Assembly (NCBI GenBank): GCA_964652025.1
Contig: CAZYZX010000002.1
Span: 1-64,000, forward strand
Length of the DNA stretch: 64,000 nt
Direction of reading: 5' to 3'
Source: JAEXOD01 sp964652025
Lineage (GTDB): Bacteria; Bacteroidota; Ignavibacteria; Ignavibacteriales; Melioribacteraceae
Numbering within the stretch: position 1 is the first letter of the stretch; each line of letters starts with the position of its first letter. This document shows positions 17,871 through 26,784 of the stretch, one piece after another. The position numbers and the translations under genes are program-made. Under the pieces are notes generated by a model, which was not told the origin of the DNA, did not search any database, and was given only the letters and a program-made list of their open reading frames with translations.

Positions 17871-19172
17871 TTAAATAACAGCCAATGATTTTTCTAAATC
17901 TTTTATAATATCTTCTGGGTTTTCTAACCCAATAGCAATTCTAATACCACCAGCATCAATTCCTTTTTCCTCTAATTTATCTGGCGGAACAACAGAATGC
18001 GTCATAGATGCAGGATGTTCAATCAATGTTCTAGTATGCCCTAAGCTAACAGCTAAAGTCATAGTGTAGGCAAAATCTGCCGCATAATTCATAAAAACTT
18101 TTCCTTTTTCTTTGCTATCAGTCGCATCTTTACCATCTAAAACAAAATATATCATGCTACCGGGTGCAAAATTACCACTAAAATCTACCATTTGCTTTTT
18201 AGCTAATTGATAATATTTATAATTTGGTAATCCAGGGTAATTAACAAACTTAACCTTAGGATGATTATTTAAATAAACAGCAACTTGCATAGCCGTGTTA
18301 ATAATTTGTTTCATTCTTAAAGCAAGCGTTGGCAACCCATAAGTTAATATAGCCCACGCACTTTTAGTACTTAAAATACCACCAAAATCTTTCCTATAAA
18401 GTAATAATTGAGGTCTAAACTTCTCCTTACCTATAACAGCACCTCCCATATCGGTTCCAAAGCCACCCATTCCTTTAGTTAAGGAATAAACGACAAAATC
18501 AACACCAAATTCTAAAGGTCTTTGGCAAAACGCAGTACTAAATGTGTTATCCACAACAACATAAATTTTGTCTTCTTCTTCTCTTGTTTTGTTAACTTCT
18601 GCAATTAAATCACTAACTTTTTTTAAGTCAATAATATCTAAGTTAGGATTAGCAGGTGATTCAAAATAAATCACTCTGGTGTTATTAGTAATTGCATTCT
18701 TTAAATTTTCAACATTAGTTAAATCAACACTTTTATTGGTTATATTATATCTTGGGTACCAATTATTTAATAGAGAAATAGTACAACCATAAAGAGTTGG
18801 ATGAGTAATAATTTCATCACCAGATTTGGTTAAGATGCCAAGAACAGCACTAATAGCCGCCATACCAGATGCAAAAGTAACAGCAGTTTCACCTTTTTCC
18901 ACAAAAGCTAAATTTTCTTCTAAAATATCTTTGTTTGGTTCCCCTAACCTATCGTAAATAAATATAGGTTCCCCTTTTTCGTCACCCCCAAATTGCATAA
19001 AACCTTGCGCACCCCTTTCAACACTATCCAGCCTAAAAGTAGTAGAAGATGAAATAGGAGCAGTAACATGGTGTGAGTAATCCCACTTATTCGTGATGTT
19101 CTTTCCATAGATTAATTGCGTATCCATGGAGTATTGCGTTTCTTCCGGCTTAAAAGTTTTTTCTTCAGCCAT
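17871..19172 (-). CDS. PLP-dependent Cys/Met metabolism enzyme (methionine gamma-lyase / O-acetylhomoserine sulfhydrylase type)
   Basis: This 433-residue enzyme of the transsulfuration family has the cofactor residues in place: IYDRLGEPN (Y73, R75), the EKGETAVTFASGMAAI helix, D208 in VVVDNTF and the Schiff-base lysine K233 in YSLTKGMGGFGTD. The C-terminus has the substrate-binding SLGHTRTLIEHPASMTHS. It could be a methionine or cystathionine gamma-lyase or a sulfhydrylase; the family needs experiments to decide. The start has an SD-like GGGAG about 10 nt upstream. The YwqK-like gene lies 49 nt upstream on the same strand. Confidence 0.88.
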   Translation of the reverse strand: MAEEKTFKPEETQYSMDTQLIYGKNITNKWDYSHHVTAPISSSTTFRLDSVERGAQGFMQFGGDEKGEPIFIYDRLGEPNKDILEENLAFVEKGETAVTFASGMAAISAVLGILTKSGDEIITHPTLYGCTISLLNNWYPRYNITNKSVDLTNVENLKNAITNNTRVIYFESPANPNLDIIDLKKVSDLIAEVNKTREEEDKIYVVVDNTFSTAFCQRPLEFGVDFVVYSLTKGMGGFGTDMGGAVIGKEKFRPQLLLYRKDFGGILSTKSAWAILTYGLPTLALRMKQIINTAMQVAVYLNNHPKVKFVNYPGLPNYKYYQLAKKQMVDFSGNFAPGSMIYFVLDGKDATDSKEKGKVFMNYAADFAYTMTLAVSLGHTRTLIEHPASMTHSVVPPDKLEEKGIDAGGIRIAIGLENPEDIIKDLEKSLAVI

Positions 19173-19221
19173 TTTTGTTACTCCCGTTTGTTAAAAAATA
19201 TAGATTTATAAAGGTATATAG

Positions 19222-20112
19222 CTAATTTTTAAGCAAATAAATATAAATTAAAAATATAATAATTACTAAAACACCAAAGGCAGTTAAAATATGCCAAAAC
19301 TTAAGTTTCAATTCACTTTTTTTAACATTAACTTCATTTCCTTTAACATTAAGCTCTGTATTGATATTATCGTTAATATCAATTTCATTCTTTCCTTCTT
19401 CTAAATTTTTATTTTCTGTTTCTGGCATTTCGGTAATTCTTCCACTTTGATAGTATCTTTCAAGTCTTATATTGCCACTTTTATCAAATCTTCTATGAAT
19501 ACCATCTCGTATGCCAGCTTTAAAGTTAATTTCTTCTTTTATTTTACCATCATGATAAAACACAATCGTAGGACCATCATCTTTACCAAATGCAAAACTT
19601 TTGGTAGCTAAAATATTGCCATCGGGATAAAAGAATTTTGATGTTCCATGTGGTACCCCGTTTTTATATTCCCAAACTCCTTTAACAGTACCAGTTTTTT
19701 TATAAAATGTTGTTTTAGTCCCTTCTATTTTACCATTTACATAATTTTCTTCACTTTCAGTTTTACCAGAAAAGAAAAAAGACTTAGCAACACCATCTTT
19801 TTTCCCATCCTTAAATGTAAGTTCTAACTTAGGTTCTCCATTTTCATAATAATATCGTGTAATACCATCTTGTAAATCATTTTTAAAGGTCATTTCAATT
19901 TTTATTTTACCATTGGGATAAAATACTTTAGCTACTCCATTCTTCTTGTTATCAATATAAGGTATTTGTTGCAAAACTGTTCCATTTTCTGCAAATACTT
20001 TTGCCATACCTTGTAGCTTTCCATCAATAAAAACTTTCTCACTTTTTATTTTACCACTGGTAAAATATGTTCTATATATACCGTTTTTTTTGCCGTCTTT
20101 TATTTCTAACAT
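19222..20112 (-). CDS. YwqK/MORN-type repeat protein with C-terminal membrane anchor
   Basis: Residues 5 to about 230 are nine or ten copies of a ~22-residue repeat of the form G.Y.NGKIK.E..F.DGK.DG, as in proteins annotated as the YwqK antitoxin family. A charged linker follows, and one hydrophobic helix at about 273-293 ends the protein, so it is tail-anchored with the repeats in the cytoplasm. The repeats form flat beta-hairpin stacks that usually bind other proteins or lipids. No toxin gene is next to it, so the antitoxin label should not be taken literally. Confidence 0.8.
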   Translation of the reverse strand: MLEIKDGKKNGIYRTYFTSGKIKSEKVFIDGKLQGMAKVFAENGTVLQQIPYIDNKKNGVAKVFYPNGKIKIEMTFKNDLQDGITRYYYENGEPKLELTFKDGKKDGVAKSFFFSGKTESEENYVNGKIEGTKTTFYKKTGTVKGVWEYKNGVPHGTSKFFYPDGNILATKSFAFGKDDGPTIVFYHDGKIKEEINFKAGIRDGIHRRFDKSGNIRLERYYQSGRITEMPETENKNLEEGKNEIDINDNINTELNVKGNEVNVKKSELKLKFWHILTAFGVLVIIIFLIYIYLLKN

Positions 20113-20217
20113 TTTATTTTAATATTTTTATAAAATTTAATTATTTTTTATAGTAAATTTTTTTAAATTACAATTGATAAATTTAAATACTTTTTATAAC
20201 AAATCAAATTATAATTT

Positions 20218-20655
20218 ATGAAAACTTTTTTTAGTATAATAGCAATATTTGTATTATTTTCTTTTCCTATTAATGCCCAGTCTTATGATGAAAATTGGGT
20301 GCTAATTGATGGAATTGAAAGTCAAACTATTTATTTAAATACTGCGGGATTAAATTTATTTAAATCCGATGACATATATTTTTGGACTATAGAAAAACAT
20401 GATCCTCCTTTAATCATAGAGTCTGTTGATGGTAAAATTGCTAAGACAAAAACTTACTATTTAGTTAATAAAAAGCTAAAAAAATATAGTATTATGGAAA
20501 TAACTTACTACGATAGTAATGATAATGTATTAGCAAATTACTCCTACAAAAGAAATATGGATAATGAGAAGTATAAATATAATTATCCTATTTTAGATGA
20601 TTCTCAAATGCAAATAATTTTTGATAAAGTACTAAGTATTGTTGAAGGCAAATAA
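20218..20655 (+). CDS. Predicted secreted protein, surface-adhesin E-like
   Basis: This 145-residue protein has a clear signal peptide (hydrophobic 3-17, cleavage after INA). The mature part, with NWVLIDGIESQTIYLNTAGL near its start, resembles small periplasmic proteins annotated as surface-adhesin protein E-like, which are about this size. The match is weak. The gene lies 6 nt upstream of the SET-domain gene on the same strand and is divergent from the YwqK-type gene. No function can be assigned. Confidence 0.6.
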   Translation: MKTFFSIIAIFVLFSFPINAQSYDENWVLIDGIESQTIYLNTAGLNLFKSDDIYFWTIEKHDPPLIIESVDGKIAKTKTYYLVNKKLKKYSIMEITYYDSNDNVLANYSYKRNMDNEKYKYNYPILDDSQMQIIFDKVLSIVEGK

Positions 20656-20661
20656 TCCTTA

Positions 20662-21069
20662 ATGAATAATGAAATTCTATTAGAAGATTTTTTATTTATT
20701 GATAATAGTAAAATCGAAGGGAAAGGATTATTTACTTCAATCCAAATTTTAGAAAATCAAAAAATATTAGTTATTAGCGGTGAAGTGATTGATGAAGACG
20801 AATGTTTAAGACGAGAAATTGAGGAAAATAACGTTTATATCTTTTGGAACGACCATTCATATATCGATACTGCTAATACTAAGAAAATTAAATTCATTAA
20901 TCACTCTTGTAAACCTAATTGTTATGTAGCATCAAGAGACGAAAATTCATTATATTTAGTTGCCGCAACTAACATAATTCCTAATGAAGAACTTACTATT
21001 GATTATGGTTATGAAGAAATTTATGCAGATTGCAAATGTGATTATTGTAAAAGTACAAAGATTACATAA
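20662..21069 (+). CDS. SET domain-containing protein lysine methyltransferase
   Basis: This 135-residue protein is almost entirely a SET domain. GKGLF (20-24) is the N-terminal SET motif, FINHSCKPNC (78-87) contains the cofactor-binding NHSC, and ELTIDYGY (110-117) contains the catalytic tyrosine region. A short post-SET-like tail has C124, C126 and C129, which with a SET cysteine could bind zinc. SET enzymes methylate protein lysines. The bacterial target is unknown. It is co-oriented with a secreted protein (6-nt gap) and its 3' end overlaps the convergent mtgA gene by 8 nt. Confidence 0.88.
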   Translation: MNNEILLEDFLFIDNSKIEGKGLFTSIQILENQKILVISGEVIDEDECLRREIEENNVYIFWNDHSYIDTANTKKIKFINHSCKPNCYVASRDENSLYLVAATNIIPNEELTIDYGYEEIYADCKCDYCKSTKIT

Positions 21070-21760
21070 ATTTCTTTAGATATTCAGTTCCTCCTAAATA
21101 TCCCATTTGTGTTAAAATTTGGGATTGTCTTTTAAGCACATATCTAGAAGGTCTATTTGCTTTAAATCTTTTGGGATTTGGAATAACCGCAGCAAGCAAA
21201 GCACATTCACCCATTGTTAGTTTTTCAGGTTCCTTTTTAAAAAATTGCTTGGAAGCAGCTTTAACACCATAAATACCCTCTCCTAACTCTGCAATATTTA
21301 TATAAGTTTCTAAAATCCTTTTCTTACTCCAAAGTAGTTCAATTAAAATTGTGTAATATGCTTCAACTCCTTTTCTAATTAATGTTTTATCTTTTGTTAA
21401 AAAAAGATTTTTTGACACTTGTTGGGTAATGGTACTTGCCCCTCTAACTCTTCTTCCTCTTTCTTTTTCTTTTATTGCTTTTTGAATTTGCTCAAAGTCA
21501 AAGCCCCAATGCGTTGCAAAATTTTGATCTTCACTTGATATCACTGCTAATCCCATATTCGGATTAACTTTATCTATCGATACCCATTCATACTTCGGAC
21601 TATTTTCAAAAAATCTTGTTATATAATTTTCCCCAGCATACTCTTCCATAAATGAAGATGTTGCTGGTGGAATAAACCTAAAAATTATTACGGTTATTAC
21701 AGAAAAACCAATATAAAATATAATTGTGTTAAATAAAAATTTTATTGTTTTTAATAGCAT
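21062..21760 (-). CDS. mtgA: Monofunctional biosynthetic peptidoglycan transglycosylase
   Basis: This 232-residue GT51 enzyme has an N-terminal membrane anchor (about 8-28). The catalytic segment SSEDQNFATHWGFD carries the glutamate of the EDxxFxxHxG motif, and GASTITQQVSKNLFL and KRILETYINIAELGEGIYG are the other GT51 signatures. It polymerises lipid II into glycan strands on the outer face of the inner membrane. It has no transpeptidase domain, so it is the stand-alone type. The 3' end overlaps the SET gene by 8 nt. Confidence 0.93.
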   Translation of the reverse strand: MLLKTIKFLFNTIIFYIGFSVITVIIFRFIPPATSSFMEEYAGENYITRFFENSPKYEWVSIDKVNPNMGLAVISSEDQNFATHWGFDFEQIQKAIKEKERGRRVRGASTITQQVSKNLFLTKDKTLIRKGVEAYYTILIELLWSKKRILETYINIAELGEGIYGVKAASKQFFKKEPEKLTMGECALLAAVIPNPKRFKANRPSRYVLKRQSQILTQMGYLGGTEYLKKFM

Positions 21761-21883
21761 ATTGTATTTGTTAAAATAGTTAAAAAAATAAAACCTTAAA
21801 TAGATATAATGTCTTTTTATGAATTTTTGTAAAAATTTATTAAATTTAAAGTATAAATTTAATCAAAAATAGAATAAAAAAAT

Positions 21884-22333
21884 ATGGTAAACCCAAATCC
21901 AAAAGAATATTATCCACCAATGCATACAGCAGAACACATTTTAAACCAAACAATGGTTAGAATGTTTAATTGCAATAGATCTTTTTCTAATCACATCGAA
22001 AAAAAGAAATCTAAATGTGATTATCATTTTAGCCGAAATTTAACAGATGCTGAAATTAAAGAGTTAGAAAATAGAGTTAATACAGAATTAAGAAAAACCC
22101 ATAATGTAACAGAAGAAATTATCACTTTAGAAGAAGCAGAAAAATTATATAATATATCAAAATTACCGGAAAATTTTGGTTCTTCTGTAAGAATAGTACA
22201 TATTGGTGATTACGATTCTTGCCCTTGCTCCGGGTTACATGTTACCAATACAAGTGAAATAAAAGGGTTTAAAATTATTTCTACTAGTTTTGAAAACGAT
22301 ATTTTGAGAATACGATTTAAACTTATAGATTAA
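21884..22333 (+). CDS. AlaX-like alanyl-tRNA editing domain protein
   Basis: This 149-residue protein matches the C-terminal editing core of alanyl-tRNA synthetase. HTAEH (H14, H18) and CPCSGLHV (C113, C115, H119) form the HxxxH...CxxxH zinc site. Free-standing editing proteins hydrolyse mischarged Ser-tRNA(Ala) or Gly-tRNA(Ala). It lacks the N-terminal glycine-rich extension of longer AlaX forms, so it is the short type. It stands alone on the plus strand, and its stop codon shares 4 nt with the convergent M50 protease gene. Confidence 0.85.
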   Translation: MVNPNPKEYYPPMHTAEHILNQTMVRMFNCNRSFSNHIEKKKSKCDYHFSRNLTDAEIKELENRVNTELRKTHNVTEEIITLEEAEKLYNISKLPENFGSSVRIVHIGDYDSCPCSGLHVTNTSEIKGFKIISTSFENDILRIRFKLID

Positions 22334-23283
22334 AAACTAATAATAAAAGGATTTGGAATAAAGGATAATACAAAAATTATTATTGCAATATATCCTAATA
22401 TTTTTCTTTTAATATCCAATTTGTAAAATGTAGGTACTATTGGATGTTTCATTTTAATTACAAAAAATAAAATTATTGCCCAAAAAAGCCAACCACTCCA
22501 ACCTAGTTGAATATGCATTGGTATAAAAGCTTGCAAAATACCTAAAACGCCTAAAACAATTAATATTGATAAAGTAACACCAGCTATTTTTTCATGAATT
22601 TTACCACTATACATGGAGTAAATTATATGCCCACCATCTAATTGACCAACAGGCATTAAATTCATAGCGGTTACAAAAAGACCGAACCAACCTGTACACA
22701 AATAAGGATAATGATAAATTTCACTCATAGGTGGAATAAATTTATGTGGATCGTTAAATATCTCCCTTAATATAATAAATAATAAATTAGAACCAAATTC
22801 TAAATGCAATCCATCATTAACCTTATTTGGGTCTAAATAGTCTGGGTGAATTTTTAACAAATAATCAATTCCAGGCAATGTGATAAAACCATATATTATA
22901 AAACCTAAAGAAGCAATAAATCCCGCAATTGGACCCCATACCCCAATATCAAACATTTCTTTGTTACTTCTAACCTCAGCTTTCATTTTAATTACTGCAC
23001 CAAAAGTTCCAAAGTTTAACAAACCTAAAATTGGCGGACTTGGAATAAAATAAGGTAAAGTAGACTTTACTTTATGGAATTTTGCTGCAAAATAATGCCC
23101 AAATTCATGAACACCTATAATTGTTAAAATAGAAAATGAATATGAAAGTCCATTAACTAAAAATGAAAATTCATATGGACCCATTTGCCCTGTAGTCCAT
23201 CCAACACCAGCTATTACTGTAGTAATAAATGTTATAATAAATAGCAATAAATGAATAATATAATCTTTAAAAATATTTTTCAT
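22330..23283 (-). CDS. Site-2 protease-like M50 family metalloprotease
   Basis: This 317-residue multi-span membrane protein has the zinc site HEFGH (H59, E60, H63) in a transmembrane helix and the second metal motif MPVGQLDGGH near residue 215. The proline-rich FIPSPP segment after the first motif is typical of the EGY1/sll0862-like branch. It probably cleaves membrane-embedded substrates such as anti-sigma factors or signal-peptide remnants. Its start overlaps the stop of the DUF1207 gene by 1 nt, so it may be expressed with the glycan cluster upstream. Confidence 0.88.
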   Translation of the reverse strand: MKNIFKDYIIHLLLFIITFITTVIAGVGWTTGQMGPYEFSFLVNGLSYSFSILTIIGVHEFGHYFAAKFHKVKSTLPYFIPSPPILGLLNFGTFGAVIKMKAEVRSNKEMFDIGVWGPIAGFIASLGFIIYGFITLPGIDYLLKIHPDYLDPNKVNDGLHLEFGSNLLFIILREIFNDPHKFIPPMSEIYHYPYLCTGWFGLFVTAMNLMPVGQLDGGHIIYSMYSGKIHEKIAGVTLSILIVLGVLGILQAFIPMHIQLGWSGWLFWAIILFFVIKMKHPIVPTFYKLDIKRKILGYIAIIIFVLSFIPNPFIISF

Positions 23284-24113
23284 TATAAATCCAAGTTAAA
23301 ACCAATACTGCTAAAATTTTCATCCATAAAGTAATATTCCCCATGTATATTTTTACCATTATAATAATGATAGTATAAACTAAACCCCCTACCAAAAGTA
23401 TTACCCAACTTTACTCCAATAGAAAATGCATTATTTGCACGATATTCACCTATTTTTTGAAGTTTAAAATCATATGCCACAAAAGGTGTAATGTAATTAC
23501 CTAATAAATCTTTAGCAAAATAATCAAACCCTATTTGGTAAATTTCTTTACCAATATTTTTAGGATCAACATGATACAAATAAGTCATCCCCAAATATGT
23601 GCGGAAATTGTTAAACTTATAAAATGGTAATAATTCAAAAAACTCTCTACTATAAACAATTGGATTAATATCATTTTTCCATTTATTATTTATGTTATCT
23701 CGATGTCCATCAACAAAATGAGCACTTATATGGCTAAATCGAAATCTAAATCCATATTCATTATTTACTTCCTTTTTCTTATAACCAAAATTAATACCAA
23801 ATAAATAATCAACAGCATCTACAGGAAAGTGAAAATCTTTTTCACCATATAAATAAGTATAAGTAAAAAAATCTACACCACCACTAAGTATTGTATTAGA
23901 ATTAAGATTATAATGCACTACATCAGAGGAATTACCAATTTCTAATCTAATTTTATTACCTCCTGTTTGAAATAAAAATCCAATTTTTGGTTCTAAAAAA
24001 TTTGCAGTAAATGGCATAATATTTAAATCTGATGGAAATAAAATAAACTTATCTTGCGCATTAATAATTGAAAAATTAAAAATAATAAATAAATAAAAAA
24101 CTTTTTTAATCAT
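23283..24113 (-). CDS. DUF1207-like outer-membrane protein (paralogue B)
   Basis: This 276-residue protein has a signal peptide (about 1-19, cleaved near INA-QD) and alternating aromatic/polar strands ending in an aromatic beta-signal-like C-terminus (GFNLDL). Shared landmarks with the paralogue at 29846-30706 are LPS/FPS.L...P near residue 26, EP..G, IGNS.D, and RFRF.H.SAHFVDG. These are features of DUF1207, a family of outer-membrane proteins of unknown role. It ends the glycosyltransferase cluster and overlaps the radical SAM gene by 8 nt. It may bind or pass the product of the cluster. Confidence 0.75.
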   Translation of the reverse strand: MIKKVFYLFIIFNFSIINAQDKFILFPSDLNIMPFTANFLEPKIGFLFQTGGNKIRLEIGNSSDVVHYNLNSNTILSGGVDFFTYTYLYGEKDFHFPVDAVDYLFGINFGYKKKEVNNEYGFRFRFSHISAHFVDGHRDNINNKWKNDINPIVYSREFFELLPFYKFNNFRTYLGMTYLYHVDPKNIGKEIYQIGFDYFAKDLLGNYITPFVAYDFKLQKIGEYRANNAFSIGVKLGNTFGRGFSLYYHYYNGKNIHGEYYFMDENFSSIGFNLDL

Positions 24114-25104
24114 TTTTTACTCCTAATTTCAAAACACGATGAATAAACTTTTGCTTAATTAACTTAATATAACTATACTTAAATTTAGATTTTAGACTCA
24201 TTATTGAGTAATAATTTGTGGGAAATGCAAACGATGGCTCAAAATAACAATTTACTGTGCAGCCTTCACAAAAATTAAATCTACCCTCATTTTGTAAATA
24301 TAATTTATATTCCTCACTATTCATTATAGATTTAATATCTTGTGTTATTTTAATTTTCTTGTCTTCAAAATGGTAGCATGGTAAAATAATTTCATTTTGT
24401 GGAGAAATAACTATTACCCTAGATACTGCTTTGCAACTTGGATTATTTATTTTATTTCCCCCATCTTTTCTAAGCTTTAAAAATGCATCATTTAAGTATA
24501 TATTACTTTTACCACTAATAAATTCCTCAATATATTCTATGGTTTCTAAAGTTAAACCAGGGTTGCCAAAATAAGAAAATACAGGATTTACTATTAATAT
24601 TAAATCGTTTTTTACCGCAATATCATACATCTTTGGTAATTTTTTGGCTGTTTCATTTGTAACAGTAAAAAGAATATCTGGAAACTCCCCTAATGATTTT
24701 GCGATTTTTATGCTTTCAAAAACAGATTTATAACAATTAACTTTTCTAATTTTATTGTGTTCCTCTTCATCAGGGCTATCAAGAGAAAAATGTAAAAGGT
24801 CTATTTCCCCCGCTAATTTTTCTGCAAATTTAGGATAAAGTAAAGTATTAGTTGTAATGCTTGTTTGCATTTTATGTTTTTTTGCAAATTTAGCCATATG
24901 GTGTATATCCTTATTTAACAAGGGTTCCCCACCTGTTAAATCTATAAATTTTACTCCATATTTTGCTATTTCGGAAATATTCCGCATAAAGTCATTTAAA
25001 TTTGCATTTTGACTATCTTTAAATTGAGAGTGATCTGCAAAATGGCAAAACTCGCAATAAGCATTACATTTATATGTTACATAGTAATTACAAAGTAATA
25101 ACAT
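24106..25104 (-). CDS. Radical SAM enzyme with C-terminal cysteine (SPASM-like) region
   Basis: This 332-residue enzyme has the radical SAM cluster motif CNAYCEFC with C13, C17 and C20, then DLTGGEPLL. The C-terminal third carries several more cysteines (CKA, LPCYHF, FCEGCTVNCYF), which fits a SPASM/twitch-type auxiliary cluster region. Its start is coupled to the preceding glycosyltransferase by a 1-nt overlap, and it overlaps the DUF1207 gene by 8 nt. The reaction is unknown. In this setting it could modify a lipid or a sugar, by analogy with the radical SAM enzymes HpnH and HpnJ of hopanoid pathways. Confidence 0.85.
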   Translation of the reverse strand: MLLLCNYYVTYKCNAYCEFCHFADHSQFKDSQNANLNDFMRNISEIAKYGVKFIDLTGGEPLLNKDIHHMAKFAKKHKMQTSITTNTLLYPKFAEKLAGEIDLLHFSLDSPDEEEHNKIRKVNCYKSVFESIKIAKSLGEFPDILFTVTNETAKKLPKMYDIAVKNDLILIVNPVFSYFGNPGLTLETIEYIEEFISGKSNIYLNDAFLKLRKDGGNKINNPSCKAVSRVIVISPQNEIILPCYHFEDKKIKITQDIKSIMNSEEYKLYLQNEGRFNFCEGCTVNCYFEPSFAFPTNYYSIMSLKSKFKYSYIKLIKQKFIHRVLKLGVKND

Positions 25105-26195
25105 TAAAAAGTCCTACCTTTCCATTTTACTTTCCTACTGAATAATAACACTATAGGAAGTAAAATAACATAAATTATAAAATAAATTTCAAAAACTAAA
25201 AAATGATAAGTATTTAATTTTAGTTTTAATTTATCAAATACAGATTTAACAAATGCAAAATCCAAAGCTAACTTAAAAGTTAATAAAACCAAGATATTAA
25301 ATGATAAGACAAAAGGAATAAATAAATAAAACAAATGAATTATAAAACCACTTGCCATAACTGCATAGCCAATTAAATCACTTTTTAATCCACCAACACC
25401 CCATCGCTTTTTCTGATGGAATAATTCCCTTAAATTATAACAAGGCTTACTAGTTACTAAAGCATCCGATTCTAAAGGATAAATTAACTTATATTTTTTT
25501 AGTTTATAAATGCTCATTAATAAATTAAAATCTTCAGTAACAGAAAAAGGTAAAGCTTCGTAACCACCAACTTCATCATATGCAACTCGTCTAAAGGACA
25601 TGTTATTTCCTATTGCACTTAAGGGCTTTCCTAAGTTCATCCCCCCAGCAGCAACAGTAAGTAAATATATAAAATCTATTGCTTGCATACCATAAAATGC
25701 TTTGTCATCCTGCTGTGTTGTATAACCACATACAATTCCAACGTTTTCAGTGTAATATGATGCAATAGATTTTGCCCATGTTGGTTTTACTGTACAATCC
25801 GCATCTGTTGTTATTATTATTTCCCCTTTACTATTTCTAATTCCATTATCAATTGCGTTTGCTTTTCCCCTTAAATTCCCTTTATAACTGGATACTTTAA
25901 TATATTTAAATTTAGCTTTTCCTTCAATAAAATTATTAATAATTTCGCCTGTTTTATCTGTAGAATTATCATCAACTATAATAATTTCTAATTTATTATC
26001 TGGATATTCTAACTTATCTAATGATTCCAAACAACTTTTAATATTATTTTCCTCATTCCTTGCTGCAACTATAACACTTGCTGTGGGTAATTTTTCATCT
26101 TGTAATTTTTTATACTTCTTATTAGCTCCAATTATAAATAAAATAATTTGTAAAGTATAAAAAAAAGTTGCAATTAATAATATCACTTCAAACAT
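25104..26195 (-). CDS. Membrane glycosyltransferase family 2, QxxRW type (paralogue B)
   Basis: This 363-residue GT2 enzyme has an N-terminal membrane helix, then DDN (75-77), TDAD (130-133), TED (220-222) and QKKRW (261-265). These are the D, DxD, D and QxxRW motifs of processive or polymer-type GT2 synthases such as PgaC and NodC. Three to four C-terminal helices follow. The active site faces the cytoplasm and the sugar donor is unknown. It overlaps the deacetylase gene by 13 nt and is a paralogue of the enzyme at 26785-27900. Confidence 0.88.
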   Translation of the reverse strand: MFEVILLIATFFYTLQIILFIIGANKKYKKLQDEKLPTASVIVAARNEENNIKSCLESLDKLEYPDNKLEIIIVDDNSTDKTGEIINNFIEGKAKFKYIKVSSYKGNLRGKANAIDNGIRNSKGEIIITTDADCTVKPTWAKSIASYYTENVGIVCGYTTQQDDKAFYGMQAIDFIYLLTVAAGGMNLGKPLSAIGNNMSFRRVAYDEVGGYEALPFSVTEDFNLLMSIYKLKKYKLIYPLESDALVTSKPCYNLRELFHQKKRWGVGGLKSDLIGYAVMASGFIIHLFYLFIPFVLSFNILVLLTFKLALDFAFVKSVFDKLKLKLNTYHFLVFEIYFIIYVILLPIVLLFSRKVKWKGRTF

Positions 26196-26782
26196 TTAGC
26201 AGGATCTCCAAAAGTAAAACCTTTCTCCCTTACAACATCTATTACTAAGCCAAAGTTGCTATTTACATTATGTTCAGTTTTATAATTATCATGCATTACA
26301 ATTATTGAGTTATTTTTACATTTTTGCAATGCAAATTTAATCATTTCCGCTTTATTTTTATAGTCATAAGGAAATATACCCCACATAACTATTGTTTTAT
26401 TGTAATTTTTATAAAAATTAACTTTACCATATGGAGGTCTAAAATAAATTGTTTCTTTACCAATAATCTCTTTTATTATATCATCTGTTTTTTTAATTTC
26501 ACTTTCAATGTGGTTTGTATTCTTAAATAATAAAGAATCATGTTTATAAGAATGATTTCCAATTAAATGTCCTTCACTATATATTTCTTTTATTAAGCTT
26601 TTATTTCTTTCTGCTTCTAACCCACTTATAAAAAATAATGCTTTAATGTTATTATTATTTAAAATCTTTAAAATTTTTTCTGTACCATGTTTAGTTGGTG
26701 AATCATCAATTGTAAGCAAAACATTATCAATTTTACTTTCCCAAATAACTTTAGGAAATATTTTTTTATAAATGTATATCAT
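26183..26782 (-). CDS. NodB-type polysaccharide deacetylase
   Basis: This 199-residue carbohydrate esterase 4 protein has all the main motifs. Motif 1 is TIDDSPT (D26, D27), motif 2 is HSYKH (H77, H81, zinc ligands), motif 3 is RPPYG (115-119), and there are WGIFPYDY and a final VMHDN with the catalytic histidine. It removes N-acetyl groups from GlcNAc-like sugars. It has no clear signal peptide. It lies between two QxxRW glycosyltransferase genes, overlapping one by 13 nt, so its substrate is likely the product of those enzymes. Confidence 0.9.
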   Translation of the reverse strand: MIYIYKKIFPKVIWESKIDNVLLTIDDSPTKHGTEKILKILNNNNIKALFFISGLEAERNKSLIKEIYSEGHLIGNHSYKHDSLLFKNTNHIESEIKKTDDIIKEIIGKETIYFRPPYGKVNFYKNYNKTIVMWGIFPYDYKNKAEMIKFALQKCKNNSIIVMHDNYKTEHNVNSNFGLVIDVVREKGFTFGDPAKCLK

Positions 26783-26784
26783 AA

